Shown: positions 27,193-36,987, counted from the stretch's first letter. The stretch is DNA of 64,000 nt from Paenibacillus_E sp040812395 (GCF_040812395.1 NZ_JBFNXH010000004.1:248001-312000), one strand, 5' to 3'. Made by a program: numbers and translations. Notes: generated from the sequence alone by a model not told the origin.

Positions 27193-27840
27193 ATGAAAGC
27201 ATTCATATTTGATATGGACGGAGTCATCATTGATAGCGAACCTATCCACTTTGAAGTTGACGTGAAAACGATGGCGTATCTGGGCGTGAATATCCATCAG
27301 GAACAATTAGAAAAATACGTGGGCATGACCAATCCGGAGATGTGGCGGTTAATCAAGCAAGAATACAAGTTGGCTAACCCTGTAGATGAAATCATTGATT
27401 ATCAATTGTCCACGAAGATTGCTTTGCTGAAAAACCTCCAAATCGAGCCCATCGAAGGCATCCCCGAGCTCTTGCAGACGCTGCGAAATCATCAAATTCC
27501 GATAGCCATTGCTTCCTCCTCGCCAAGAAAATTTATAGAAGAAGTCTTAGCGAAGTTTGGCTTGTCGAATCATTTTGCTTGCGTGGTAAGCGGCGAAGAA
27601 GTGAATGAAGGGAAACCCGCGCCAGATGTCTACCTGGAAACAGCGAAAATACTCGGCGTAGATCCCGCGCATTGTGTGGTGCTGGAAGACTCTAAGAATG
27701 GCGTATCCGCCGCGAAGGCAGCGGGTATGACGTGTATTGGCTACATCAATCCGAATTCCGGCAATCAAAATTTATCTGTCGCTGATTGGGTGGTGGATGC
27801 CGTGAAGGACATCAACATGGAAGAGCTTTTGCGAGGATAG
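27193..27840 (+). CDS. HAD-family phosphatase, beta-phosphoglucomutase-like
   Basis: The 215-residue enzyme has all HAD motifs: I FDMDGVIIDSEP (nucleophile Asp8, general acid Asp10), II IASSSP, III the Lys of NEGKPAPD, IV LEDSKNGVSAAKAAGM. The alpha-helical cap after motif I places it with beta-phosphoglucomutase/phosphonatase-like phosphatases acting on small phosphorylated metabolites. GAAGGAGG lies 9 bases before ATG 27193. It is a single gene with a strong terminator. Confidence 0.92.
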   Translation: MKAFIFDMDGVIIDSEPIHFEVDVKTMAYLGVNIHQEQLEKYVGMTNPEMWRLIKQEYKLANPVDEIIDYQLSTKIALLKNLQIEPIEGIPELLQTLRNHQIPIAIASSSPRKFIEEVLAKFGLSNHFACVVSGEEVNEGKPAPDVYLETAKILGVDPAHCVVLEDSKNGVSAAKAAGMTCIGYINPNSGNQNLSVADWVVDAVKDINMEELLRG

Positions 27841-27841
27841 C

Positions 27842-27888
27842 GAAGCAGCCTCCCTACTGCCGAACAGGGGAGGCTGCTTCCTTTTTTC
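27842..27888 (+). terminator. Terminator of the HAD phosphatase gene
   Basis: GAAGCAGCCTCCCT pairs with AGGGGAGGCTGCTTC and is followed by CCTTTTTT. It also lies at the 3' end of the convergent SDR gene. Confidence 0.9.
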
Positions 27889-28607
27889 TATTGTGGATTT
27901 GTCGTCCAAATTCCTGCGTTTTTGATAAAGACCCGCTGCGGCAATTTCAATGTTGCCAGGACGAGCTCCGCCACATCCTCTGCTTGCATCATGCGGTCCT
28001 CGTCTCCAATGGACAACCCTGCTTTCAAAGCAAGCTCGGTATTGACGGTACTTGGCGTAAGCGCAGTTACGCGAATATTGAATTTGCGGACCTCCTGCAT
28101 CAGCGATTCAGTGAGACCCAGCACTGCGAACTTGGAGGCGCAGTAAGCAGATCCAGTCGCGAAGCCACGCTCCCCAGCCGTTGACGCAATGTTAATGATA
28201 CTGCCGCTGTTTTGGGCGACCATGGATGGCAGGGCGGCGCGGGTCACATAGTACGTTCCCATCAGGTTCGTTTGGATAATGCTCTCCCAATGCCCAGGAT
28301 CCATATCAAGGAGTGTGCCGAACTGTGCAACGCCCGCATTGTTGACCAGAATATCGACGGAACCTAACTCCCCGATCATGGCTTCTATTGCGTTCTCAAC
28401 TTCCAATTTGTCCGAAATATCCGCCGTGGTCACATATACTTTAACCCCACACGTGCTCATCAGCGCTTGCTGAAGGGCTTCCAAATCCTCACGGCTTCTA
28501 GAAATTAGCCCTAAACTCACGCCCTCCTTCGCGAGCGCGATGGCAGTCGCTTTTCCAATTCCTTTACCTGCGCCAGTGATAATGGCTGTTTTATGATGCA
28601 AGTCCAT
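27888..28607 (-). CDS. Short-chain dehydrogenase/reductase (FabG-like)
   Basis: The 239-residue classical SDR has cofactor motif TGAGKGIG (residues about 11-18), NNAG near residue 88, catalytic Ser (INIAST), and YCASK (Tyr/Lys catalytic pair). A basic residue after the Gly motif (SRSRED) suggests NADPH preference. ATG 28607 follows GGAGAGAT; the longer frame to 28763 has no such site. The substrate is unknown; 3-ketoacyl reductase annotation would be generic. Confidence 0.92.
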   Translation of the reverse strand: MDLHHKTAIITGAGKGIGKATAIALAKEGVSLGLISRSREDLEALQQALMSTCGVKVYVTTADISDKLEVENAIEAMIGELGSVDILVNNAGVAQFGTLLDMDPGHWESIIQTNLMGTYYVTRAALPSMVAQNSGSIINIASTAGERGFATGSAYCASKFAVLGLTESLMQEVRKFNIRVTALTPSTVNTELALKAGLSIGDEDRMMQAEDVAELVLATLKLPQRVFIKNAGIWTTNPQ

Positions 28608-28863
28608 CGTTAATCTCTCCTTTTCTCCGTTAGCCTTCCCTTGAAATTTTATATAACTGCTGGCCTTTTTGCAAAAGCAAGGGAATATTAGTGATAAAGC
28701 TCTCGATCCACAGGTCCAAGGTGGGGCGTGACGCCTCACTTCAAGTATACTTATACACCTCAAAGTAAGTACTTGCTTATCCCCTGATTATGTCTAAAAT
28801 GAAGGGATACCTGCGACGACAACATCAACGCGGGTCATTTCAAAATCGGAGGTTGATCCTGTT

Positions 28864-29871
28864 ATGGTTCCCATATCTATCCTAGATCTGGCTCCTGTCA
28901 TTGAAGGCGGGACGCCCAAAGATTCTTTTCACCGTTCGCTTGATTTGGCCCAGCATGCCGAAAAGTGGGGCTACCACCGGTACTGGCTCGCCGAACATCA
29001 CAATATGCCCGGCATTGCGAGCTCCGCGACGTCGTTGGTCATCGGCTACGTAGCCGGCGGCACAACGAAGATCCGCGTTGGCTCGGGCGGCATCATGCTG
29101 CCCAACCATGCTCCGCTCGTCATTGCCGAGCAGTTCGGTACGCTGGCGTCGATGTACCCTGGTCGGATCGACCTAGGGTTAGGTCGCGCTCCCGGCTCGG
29201 ATCAGCCCGCGGCCCGTGCCCTACGCCGCGGCTTGGGCAGCGACGGCAGCGATTTCCCTGAGCAGCTAAGTGAGCTGCGCGGTTACTTCAATCCCGCCAT
29301 GAGCACCGGAGTGCCGAATGTGCGGGCTGTGCCTGGGGAGGGGCTCGACATCCCCATCTGGCTGCTTGGCTCCAGCGGCTTCAGCGCGCAGTTGGCCGGA
29401 CAACTCGGCTTGCCTTTCGCGTTCGCCAGCCATTTCGCCCCTGATTATTTGCTTCCGGCCCTGGAGCTGTACCGCAGCAACTTCCGGCCTTCCGAAGCAC
29501 TCGCGAAGCCGCATGCGATGGTCGGCGTGAACATTATCGCCGCCGACACGGACGAAGAAGCAAAGCGGCTGGCAACTTCGCAGCAGCAGCAATTCCTGAA
29601 TATTGTCCGCGGGCGTCCGGGTCTGCTGAAGCCTCCCGTGGACAACATGGATGCGCTATGGAGCGAACAAGAAAAAGCCTTTGTGCATAAAAGCTTAAGC
29701 TTCTCCATCGCTGGCAGCAAAGAGACGATTCGCGAGAAGCTTCGTTCTCTGCAGCAGCTTACAGCAGCCGATGAGTGGATTATCGCCGGGCAAATCTACG
29801 ACCATGCTGCACGCCTTAGATCTTATGAGATCGTTGCCGACGTCGTGAAGGAATTAGAGACCAGCAATTAA
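28864..29871 (+). CDS. LLM-class flavin-dependent oxidoreductase (luciferase-like)
   Basis: The 335-residue protein matches the bacterial luciferase-like monooxygenase barrel: DLAQHAEKWGYHRYWLAEHHNMPGIASS, KIRVGSGGIMLPNHAPLVIAEQFGTL and RIDLGLGRAPGSD are typical of the YtoD/YwcH-like subgroup. It should use FMNH2 or F420-like cofactor to oxidise a small organic substrate, which is unknown. CGGAGGT precedes the ATG. It reads into the MFS gene 87 bases downstream, so a detox or export pair is possible. Confidence 0.92.
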   Translation: MVPISILDLAPVIEGGTPKDSFHRSLDLAQHAEKWGYHRYWLAEHHNMPGIASSATSLVIGYVAGGTTKIRVGSGGIMLPNHAPLVIAEQFGTLASMYPGRIDLGLGRAPGSDQPAARALRRGLGSDGSDFPEQLSELRGYFNPAMSTGVPNVRAVPGEGLDIPIWLLGSSGFSAQLAGQLGLPFAFASHFAPDYLLPALELYRSNFRPSEALAKPHAMVGVNIIAADTDEEAKRLATSQQQQFLNIVRGRPGLLKPPVDNMDALWSEQEKAFVHKSLSFSIAGSKETIREKLRSLQQLTAADEWIIAGQIYDHAARLRSYEIVADVVKELETSN

Positions 29872-29957
29872 CTAGCGAGCACGGTATAGAACACAGTATA
29901 GAAAGTCCACTCGGTAAATTATGTATTTTTGCAAGCAGAAAGGTTGGCATACTCAAC

Positions 29958-31163
29958 ATGAATTCGTCTCAAGCCTTACGCGGGAACGCTGCTGCTAGTG
30001 GGCGCTTCCCGATTTCTCTCTTCTCGCTGACCGCTGGCGCTTTCGCCATCGGCATGACCGAGTTCGTCATTATGGGCATTTTGCCTAATGTGGCGGATGA
30101 TTTGCACGTTAGCATCTCACAGGCCGGGCAGCTGATTACGAGCTATGCCTTAGGCGTAGCGATTGGCGCTCCGATCCTTGCCGTGGCGACGCACAGGCTG
30201 CCACAGAAGATGCTTCTGTGCCTGCTAATGGCACTGTTTATTCTCGGAAATATCATCGCTATGATTGCCCCCAACTATGCCATCGTGATGGTAGCCCGGT
30301 TAATTACCGCGCTTGCCCACGGCACCTTTTTCGGCGTAGGATCGGTCATCGCGGCCAACCTCGTCAGACCCGACAAACGGGCAGCAGCAATTTCCGTTAT
30401 GATGGCAGGCCTGACGATTGCCAATATCATTGGCGTGCCGCTGGGCACCTTCATCGGCCAGCACCTGGGCTGGAGGGCCTCGTTCGGTTCAATTGTCATT
30501 ATGGGAATTATTTCGTTAATCGGTATCCTGGTCTTCATTCCACGTATTCAAAAACAGACATCGGCGAGCCTTCTCCAGCAATTCCGAGCCTTAGTCCAGC
30601 CCAAACTGCTGCTCGTACTGCTCACAGGCGCTTTAGCATGCAGTAGTTTGTTTGCCGTATTTACGTATATTGCGCCTATTCTCATTCAAATTACCGGATT
30701 TTCCGAAAAAAATGTCACGTGGATCTTAGTGCTGTTCGGCTTCGGCGTAACATTTGGGAATATACTTGGCGGAAAGCTTGCAGACTGGAAGCTGATGCCT
30801 TCCTTGCTCGTCAATTTCGCGGTGCTGGCGCTGATTCTTGCCATCTTCGGTTTCACGGACAAAGTGCCTGCCGCTGCCGTTATCACCGTCTTCATTTGGG
30901 GAGTAGCTGCCTTCGGCATCTTGCCGGGCATCCAAATTCGCATCATGAATCTGGCCAAAGAAGCCCCGGAGCTGGCCGCCACCTCGACGCACTCCGCGCT
31001 TAATGTCGGAAATGCAGGCGGCGCTTTTATCGGCGGTTGGGCGATTACTCACCTAGGCCTCTCTTCCTTGCCGTGGATCGGCTCTATTTTGACGGCGACA
31101 GGGCTAGCCCTAGCGCTGGCGAGCTATGTGTACGAGCGAAGAGGACGTCAAGCCTCCTTATAA
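29958..31163 (+). CDS. MFS transporter (AraJ/NepI-like, DHA1)
   Basis: The 401-residue protein has twelve predicted membrane segments, with the DHA1 start GAFAIGMTEFVIMGILPNVADDL, motif A region GAPILAVATHRLPQKM and motif C-like GVPLGTFIGQHLGWRASFG. Members export sugars, nucleosides or drugs by proton antiport. It follows the luciferase-like gene and is closed by a terminator at 31170-31211. The substrate cannot be inferred. Confidence 0.92.
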   Translation: MNSSQALRGNAAASGRFPISLFSLTAGAFAIGMTEFVIMGILPNVADDLHVSISQAGQLITSYALGVAIGAPILAVATHRLPQKMLLCLLMALFILGNIIAMIAPNYAIVMVARLITALAHGTFFGVGSVIAANLVRPDKRAAAISVMMAGLTIANIIGVPLGTFIGQHLGWRASFGSIVIMGIISLIGILVFIPRIQKQTSASLLQQFRALVQPKLLLVLLTGALACSSLFAVFTYIAPILIQITGFSEKNVTWILVLFGFGVTFGNILGGKLADWKLMPSLLVNFAVLALILAIFGFTDKVPAAAVITVFIWGVAAFGILPGIQIRIMNLAKEAPELAATSTHSALNVGNAGGAFIGGWAITHLGLSSLPWIGSILTATGLALALASYVYERRGRQASL

Positions 31164-31169
31164 AATTGG

Positions 31170-31211
31170 AAAAGGACACCGCGACTTAAACGTAGTCGGG
31201 TGTCCTTTTTT
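31170..31211 (+). terminator. Terminator of the MFS gene
   Basis: AAAGGACACC pairs with GGTGTCCTTT with an inner GCGAC/GTCG helix and a T run. The end of the convergent DinB gene lies 9 bases on. Confidence 0.9.
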
Positions 31212-31219
31212 ACATGTCT

Positions 31220-31690
31220 CTATTTAACTGGAGCCAGCTTCGCCAAGCTCGTTATGATCCCGAGATGAATCGCTTCATGCATGAGCGCGAAGTTAAACAA
31301 CTCGCCAACCGTTACCAATTTCAGCGGTCCCATCTCGAAAGGAACTTGCAGGGGTTCATTCAACGTTACCGGCGATACCTCAGAGAGGAGCTTCTGCTGG
31401 GCGGACAAGTATTGAATTAACTCCTCTTTAGATGGCGGTGTCACCGTCCAATCCGCGGGCTTCGTTCCCTTGAGGAACAAACCGGCGTGAGATGCAGGCA
31501 AGCCCGATCGGAACGGTATTCCCATGGAAAGAAAAAACTCTAACATCGATACCACATGGCCTGTGTTCCAACGAATCGTATTGCTAACGCCCTCCGGCTG
31601 ATGATCGAATGCTTGCTCAGGGATAGCCTGCACCTGCCCGATAACGATCTGGCGCAATATTACTGCTGTGTTGATGATGGCTTTTGACAT
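31220..31690 (-). CDS. DinB/YfiT-like metal-dependent four-helix protein
   Basis: The 156-residue product fits the DinB superfamily: conserved His in WNTGHVVSML (residue about 45) and the C-terminal pair in MHEAIHLGII, three His that would bind a divalent metal. These proteins include thiol transferases using bacillithiol or mycothiol, and many are uncharacterised. GGAGGAATT precedes ATG 31690. It is monocistronic. Confidence 0.88.
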   Translation of the reverse strand: MSKAIINTAVILRQIVIGQVQAIPEQAFDHQPEGVSNTIRWNTGHVVSMLEFFLSMGIPFRSGLPASHAGLFLKGTKPADWTVTPPSKEELIQYLSAQQKLLSEVSPVTLNEPLQVPFEMGPLKLVTVGELFNFALMHEAIHLGIITSLAKLAPVK

Positions 31691-31817
31691 TTGGAATTCC
31701 TCCTAAGTGTGGATGTGTTTTCGTCTACAGGGCCATCGTAGCCCGAAAAGAACTGCCACAACCATACTTTCCACTGCCAAACAGTGCCATTTCGGAGAAA
31801 AACAGGCCCTTTTTCAG

Positions 31818-32626
31818 GTCGACCTCGGCTCTAAGCGCCATAAAGGGCGCTTCGACCCCGCTTCTGCCGGTCGCTCACTCCGTAGCGCCCTAAACGGCCT
31901 TTACAACCCTCATCCCGCATCGCGATTCAGGTTGCACTCGGCTCTAAGCGCCTAAAAGGGCGCTTCGGCCCCACTTCTGCCGGTCGCTCACTCCGTAGCG
32001 CCCTAAATGGCCTTTACAACCCTCATCTCGCTTCGCGATTCAGGTTGACCTCGGCTCTAAGCGCCTAAATGGGCGCTTCAGCCCCACTTCTGCCGGTCGC
32101 TCACTCCGTAGCGCCCTAAACGGCCCTTACAACCCTCATCCCGCTTCGCGATTCAGGTTGCACTCGGCTCTAAGCGCCATAAAGGGCGCTTCGGCCCCGC
32201 TTCTGCCGGCCGCTCACTCCGTAGCGCCCTAAATGGCCTTTACAACCCTCATCCCGCTTCGCGATTCAGGTTGCACTCGGCTCTAAGCGCCTAAAAGGGC
32301 GCTTCGGCCCTGCTTCTACCAGGCGCTCACTCCGTAGCGCCCTAAACGGCCCTTACAACCCTCATCCCGCTTCGCGATTCAGGTTGCACTCGGCTCTAAG
32401 CGCCTAAAAGGGCGCTTCAAGCCCTGCTACTGCCGGTCGCTCACTCTGTAGCACCCTAAACGGCCTTTACAACCCTCATCTCGCTTCGCGATTCAGGTTG
32501 CACTCGGCTCTAAGCGCCTAAATGGGCGCTTAGGCCCCTCTTCGGCCGGTCGCTCACTCCGTAGCGCCCTAAACGGCCTTTACAACCCTCACCCCGCTTC
32601 GCGATTCAAGTTGCACTCGGCTCGCC
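31818..32626. repeat. 113-bp intergenic tandem array, about seven units
   Basis: The landmark CTAAGCGCC recurs at 31831, 31944, 32057, 32170, 32283, 32396 and 32510: five intervals of exactly 113 bases and one of 114. Units differ by few substitutions and contain the complementary words AAGCGCC/GGGCGCTT and GTAGCGCCC, so each can form hairpins. The period is not a multiple of three and no frame is conserved. One more unit occurs inverted at about 26877-26975. Confidence 0.95.
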
Positions 32627-32638
32627 CCGCAACAGCAG

Positions 32639-34009
32639 CTAGCTCGCATTTTTTTCTTTCAAATTGAGGGCTACGAGTCTGGCCGCTGCATTTTGCCAAT
32701 TATAGCAAGTTCGCTCTGGCACATTGGTGCGAAACCATTCGAGCGCGTCACGCGACACATTGTCGAGATGCTCGTCCGAATAGCGCAAACTATACGGCTT
32801 TACGCCCACAATGTACGGGAAATACAGCGCGTTGTAGAGTCTCCATTCTTCCGTCGTTCCGAACTCATCGTCACTGCGGGGCTTCAACTGACCGATGCTT
32901 TCGAGCAGCACGGATTTCAGCTCAACGGCCCGCTCCAACACCTCATCCGCCACTCCTCGTTTCTGCAGTCTATGATGAATCCATTTCATCTGCGTCAACG
33001 GATTCGAAGCCAAGCGTTCCAAATCACCAAAGTTGCTCAGTGCGCGACGCGTATAACGAAATAAATCTTCCTCATTGATTTCATCCGGTACCGCTGCCTC
33101 ATCAATCCGCACTTGGACGCTCTCGACCAAACGCAGGCGAGTCTGCTCATGGCGCAGCTTCGGGAAGGTAATAAAAGCGATATGATCCAGCATCGCTCGA
33201 ATCGGGTACACAAACACCTGAAACGCGATTGATATCGCGATGCTAATCTGCAGCAGAATCAGCGATGTGAAATTGAATCCTGCTGCCCACCCTATCGCAA
33301 GCGCCACCTGCCCCGAGAACAAAAACGTGAAGAAGACGGAGTAATCCAACGAACGGAAAAAATCCGGCAGCCAGGATTCCCCCTGCGCTTTAATTTCAGT
33401 CACCATGACATGGACCGCAAACAAAAGCAGGCCGATGCCGCTTCCGACCTGACTCCACCCTTTCCATGAGTCGTCCCGTAAAAAAAGGACGAACACAACT
33501 GTAAAGACATGCACAATAAGCGGTATAAACATCAGCAAGCTGCGTTTTTGCGACGCTTGGGATCTAGTTGCCAAAGCGGAACCCACAGTGAACAGCACGC
33601 AAAGGGCGAGCGTCGCGCAATAAATAATTTTACAAGCAATTGTATACAGACCTTCGTTAGAAATAATCATTAAAAGGATGCCGCTAATGAGGAAAAGAGA
33701 TAAAAAAACATACTTCCAAATGTTCCACGCCGCGCTTCTTTTAGAATCAAAGGAGGAACTGTAAGACACGATAACGCCTTGCCAGAGAGCTAGAGGCAGT
33801 AATAAGGAAAGGTCCCGCACCTTACCCACAACCTCGCTTTGATGTGCCTCTTGAGCAAAAGGGACAAGCAGCCACGCCCCCAATCCACATGCGCAAATAA
33901 CTAAACTAAGGCCTGAGAACCATAGCTTTACATTCCGTGTATCCCGATTGCACATATATAGACCGAACCAGCATACAATTCCGTATAAAATCAATTGAAA
34001 AAACAACAA
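32639..34009 (-). CDS. Polytopic membrane protein of unknown function
   Basis: The 456-residue protein has about eight transmembrane segments in residues 1-260 (for example LILYGIVCWFGLYMC, LILLQISIAISIAFQVFVYPI), then a soluble, charged, helical C-terminal domain of about 190 residues (RLRLVESVQVRIDEAAVPDE; NALYFPYIVGVKPYSLRY). A membrane array with a cytosolic effector-like domain suggests sensing or signalling, but I recognise no catalytic motif. No good ribosome binding site is seen, so the start is tentative. Its 3' end abuts the 113-bp array, and a copy of its last 45 codons lies at 26739. Confidence 0.7.
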   Translation of the reverse strand: MLFFQLILYGIVCWFGLYMCNRDTRNVKLWFSGLSLVICACGLGAWLLVPFAQEAHQSEVVGKVRDLSLLLPLALWQGVIVSYSSSFDSKRSAAWNIWKYVFLSLFLISGILLMIISNEGLYTIACKIIYCATLALCVLFTVGSALATRSQASQKRSLLMFIPLIVHVFTVVFVLFLRDDSWKGWSQVGSGIGLLLFAVHVMVTEIKAQGESWLPDFFRSLDYSVFFTFLFSGQVALAIGWAAGFNFTSLILLQISIAISIAFQVFVYPIRAMLDHIAFITFPKLRHEQTRLRLVESVQVRIDEAAVPDEINEEDLFRYTRRALSNFGDLERLASNPLTQMKWIHHRLQKRGVADEVLERAVELKSVLLESIGQLKPRSDDEFGTTEEWRLYNALYFPYIVGVKPYSLRYSDEHLDNVSRDALEWFRTNVPERTCYNWQNAAARLVALNLKEKNAS

Positions 34010-34091
34010 ATTCCTTGCCCCTTTCCAAACTTTCCCACACCCAGACGTAAATTATTATACGTGGACTTGCAAAGGGGAACAACAAAACCGC

Positions 34092-34125
34092 AAGAAAAAA
34101 CCCCGCAGACTAGATACGGGGTTAA
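34092..34125 (-). terminator. Terminator of the isomerase/dehydrogenase operon
   Basis: AACCCCG pairs with CGGGGTT and is followed on the minus strand by a T run, 20 bases past the stop of the first TIM-barrel gene. Confidence 0.85.
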
Positions 34126-34144
34126 GCTCTTTATGAATGTATGT

Positions 34145-35023
34145 TTATCCGCGATACTGACGAATGAACCCAATCGCCTTCCCGATGTCGAGCTCTGGCT
34201 GTTCGCCGACTTCCCGTTCGATCGTTAAATAGCCGGTATAGCCAATGTCATTTAACGCCGCAAAATAACGGCCAAAATCCACATGTCCCTCACCTAAAGG
34301 CAGCTCCCGGTAGCTCGCTCCCGTAGTCGCGGTTTCAGCGATATTGTCGTGGCTCATCGGCTTATAGCCAAGAGCCCCATACACCTCGCGCGGGTCGACT
34401 TCCCGCAAGCGGATACCGTCTTTCACATGCGTATGGACAATATAATCCTTCAAAGTATACACGCCTTGCACCGGATCGTCGCCGGTCACCATGACCATGT
34501 TCGCCGGGTCGAAGTTGACGGAAACCCCATTGGTGCCCAGCGAATCCAGGAATTGTTTCAAGTGTGCAGCCGGTTCAGGCCCGGTCTCGATGGCGAAATA
34601 AGCATTCATGCTTTTGGCGTAAACGCCGAGTTCGTCGCAAGCACGCTGCATCGTTTCATAAATGGGGTCGTTAACGTCATCCGGAACAACGCCGATATGG
34701 GTCGTCACCACGTTCGTGCCCAGCTCGACGGCCAGATCCAATATGCGCTTCGACTTCTCAATTTTGCTCACATTTGCCAAATGGTCCTGAAAGCCATGAC
34801 CGGCAAGATCGCCGCAAAGCGCTGAGATTTCCAGCCCCAGTGATTCGATGTAAGCCTTCAGCTCCTTCCGCGCGGCGGGGGACAAGTTCGCCGGGTCCAT
34901 CTCGCCTTTTACCGCATAAATTTGCACACCGTCAGCGCCTAGCTCCTTGGCCTTTTTCAATCCGTCACGCAACTCCAACCGCAGGCTGTCAACCATAATA
35001 CCGATGGGATTTTGAATATACAT
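34145..35023 (-). CDS. Sugar phosphate isomerase/epimerase-like TIM-barrel protein
   Basis: The 292-residue protein belongs to the xylose isomerase-like/AP endonuclease 2 barrel family: GADGVQIYAV, LGLEISALCGDLAGHGF, TTHIGVVPDD, NAYFAIETGPEPA (metal Glu), VNFDPANMVMVTGDDP (metal Asp), HTHVKDG and a final GYTGYLTIEREVGE. Such enzymes isomerise or epimerise keto-sugars or inositol derivatives using a divalent metal. It is the last gene of a three-gene operon with a second barrel paralogue (7-base gap) and an oxidoreductase. Confidence 0.9.
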   Translation of the reverse strand: MYIQNPIGIMVDSLRLELRDGLKKAKELGADGVQIYAVKGEMDPANLSPAARKELKAYIESLGLEISALCGDLAGHGFQDHLANVSKIEKSKRILDLAVELGTNVVTTHIGVVPDDVNDPIYETMQRACDELGVYAKSMNAYFAIETGPEPAAHLKQFLDSLGTNGVSVNFDPANMVMVTGDDPVQGVYTLKDYIVHTHVKDGIRLREVDPREVYGALGYKPMSHDNIAETATTGASYRELPLGEGHVDFGRYFAALNDIGYTGYLTIEREVGEQPELDIGKAIGFIRQYRG

Positions 35024-35030
35024 ATGAGCC

Positions 35031-35888
35031 TTACACCTCGCTCCATAATCTTTTCATATTATCCAAACCGATTCTCGTGCCGTTCTTGCATTCTTCCATG
35101 CCTTCAAATTCAAGTGAAATGTACCCGCCATAACCGGAGCTTTTGACCACGCGAAGCACCTCTCGCAGATCAATATCGCCGTGACCTGCAATAGCGCCTC
35201 GCAAATAATTGCCGCTAGCGGTCTTGAACCAGCCTTCTCCCGGATTGTGATAGGAATAACGGCGGTAAAAGTCTTTCACATGCACCATAGACGCATAGGG
35301 CAGGTTATTTTTCACAGCAGCTACAGGATCTTCATCCACACACATGAAATTGCCGACATCGAGCGTCGTGAGGAAGTTGGTGCGTTCGACGGCTTGGACG
35401 AGGGCCTGCACGCGATCGCTGGCTTGAATGAAATAGCCATGGTTTTCAACACTCGTCACGATGCCATATTGCGCGGCATAATCGGCGATTTGCCTGCATG
35501 CCTCAACTAAACGGCCCAGTTCCCGGTGAAAGCTGCCAATTGAATTATCGCTGCTGTGCGCGACATCATGCCGCATCCGCGTTACACCCAGCCTCGCGGC
35601 GAGGTCGACTTCCCCTTTTACACGCTCAATCTCCTGCTTATAAGCATCCTCTGTGGCCGTGGCAAAATTAGCCCCAATCGCATAGTTCGATATCGCGATT
35701 CCGCGCGACTGCGCTTTTTCGCGAATCTCATCCGCAAGCTCTGGCTGACCCGCCAGCTCGAATCCGACCGGCACGATCTCAATATGTTCCGCTCCTTGAT
35801 CGGCAACCCAGTCAATAACGCCCAGAATGTCCAGTTCGCCAGACTTCAAGGCCCCATATAAACTGTATGAACTGACGCCCAATTTCAT
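35031..35888 (-). CDS. Second sugar isomerase/epimerase TIM-barrel protein
   Basis: The 285-residue barrel protein shows SYSLYGALKSGELD, AEHIEIVPVGFELA, SVENHGYFIQ (metal Glu), FLTTLDVGNFMCVDEDP (metal Asp), VHVKDFYRRYSY and YISLEFEGMEE. ATG 35888 follows GAGGGGATC; the frame to 35960 is an overrun into the oxidoreductase gene. It lies between a Gfo/Idh/MocA dehydrogenase and another barrel protein, a set typical of inositol or keto-sugar catabolism. Confidence 0.9.
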   Translation of the reverse strand: MKLGVSSYSLYGALKSGELDILGVIDWVADQGAEHIEIVPVGFELAGQPELADEIREKAQSRGIAISNYAIGANFATATEDAYKQEIERVKGEVDLAARLGVTRMRHDVAHSSDNSIGSFHRELGRLVEACRQIADYAAQYGIVTSVENHGYFIQASDRVQALVQAVERTNFLTTLDVGNFMCVDEDPVAAVKNNLPYASMVHVKDFYRRYSYHNPGEGWFKTASGNYLRGAIAGHGDIDLREVLRVVKSSGYGGYISLEFEGMEECKNGTRIGLDNMKRLWSEV

Positions 35889-35922
35889 CGTTGATCCCCT
35901 CGGTTTCCTTAAAATTGGCTGG

Positions 35923-36987
35923 TTACAGCTGGATTTCGATCCCTTTGGCAGCTGATTCATATATTCCGCAAAGGATTCTCATCATTGTGACGCCATCCTC
36001 AACCGGACTGATGGGCACACCGCCTGAGCGGCAGCAAGATACGAAATGATTCACTTCATTGTAAAATGCATCATGGATGTTCAGCGTTTTACTATCCGTC
36101 TGCGGGGCTATATTCAAGATCGTATCATATTTCTCAGTCACGAGCGTCAACTCCGGCTCCAGCTCGGCGCCGCCCTTGTCTCCGTACAGCTTCACAGAAA
36201 TCTCATCCTTCTTGGCATGCAGCGTAAAGCTGACATCCACAAGCAGAGACGCCCCATTTTCAAAACGAATCAACGCGTTCGCCATATCCTCGACGCCATT
36301 CACCGTCGGATCATAATCGGCTGCCTTATAAAAGGACAAGTTGCGGATATGGGCGCGATTCCCCAGATTTTTGTACGTATTGCCACTGACAGAAACAGGC
36401 TTTGGACGCCCCATCATGTACCAACACAAATCGATGACATGAACGCCCAGATCGATCAAAGGACCACCACCGGACCGTTCCGAGTCGGCGAACCAGCCTC
36501 CTGGATTCCCGAGCCTGCGAATGCAAGATGCCTTGGCATAGTAGACTTCGCCGAGATCACCATGGTGAATGAACCCCTTAATGAGCTGCGCATTCGCATC
36601 GTAACGCCGGACGAAACCAACCTGCAACGTCTTGCCGGTTTCGCGTACAACGCTTTCAATTTGAAGCGCTTCCTCGACCGTCCGGCACAAAGGCTTCTCC
36701 ACCAGCACGTGCTTGCCAGCTTGCAAGGCAGCTATGCTGATCTCCGCGTGCGTATTGTTCCACGTGCAAATGCTGACAGCCTCGACCTCAGGATCAGCCA
36801 AAAGCTCCCTATAATCCGTATACACATGCGGAATACCATATTGCTTCGCCTTCTCTTCCGCCCTTGTCCGGTTCATGTCGCAAATGGCGTGCAACTCCGC
36901 TTGACCTACTTTCTGATACCCTTGCAAATGCAGGTCCGAAATGGATCCTAGTCCAATGACACCAATCTTCGTTCTCAATTCGCTCAT
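35923..36987 (-). CDS. Gfo/Idh/MocA-family oxidoreductase
   Basis: The 354-residue enzyme has an N-terminal Rossmann fold (IGVIGLGSISDLHLQGYQ), the EKP motif in GKHVLVEKPLCRTVEEA with the catalytic Lys, and the family's C-terminal domain (GGGPLIDLGVHVIDLCWYMMG, with His and Asp for catalysis). It should oxidise or reduce a sugar or inositol hydroxyl with NAD(P). It is first in the operon, behind AGGAGG, and divergent from an AraC regulator. Confidence 0.93.
   Translation of the reverse strand: MSELRTKIGVIGLGSISDLHLQGYQKVGQAELHAICDMNRTRAEEKAKQYGIPHVYTDYRELLADPEVEAVSICTWNNTHAEISIAALQAGKHVLVEKPLCRTVEEALQIESVVRETGKTLQVGFVRRYDANAQLIKGFIHHGDLGEVYYAKASCIRRLGNPGGWFADSERSGGGPLIDLGVHVIDLCWYMMGRPKPVSVSGNTYKNLGNRAHIRNLSFYKAADYDPTVNGVEDMANALIRFENGASLLVDVSFTLHAKKDEISVKLYGDKGGAELEPELTLVTEKYDTILNIAPQTDSKTLNIHDAFYNEVNHFVSCCRSGGVPISPVEDGVTMMRILCGIYESAAKGIEIQL

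Noticed and set aside
31818..32626. The 113-bp array as a CRISPR
   Set aside because: The whole unit repeats with only scattered substitutions; there are no unique spacers between short identical repeats and no cas genes nearby.
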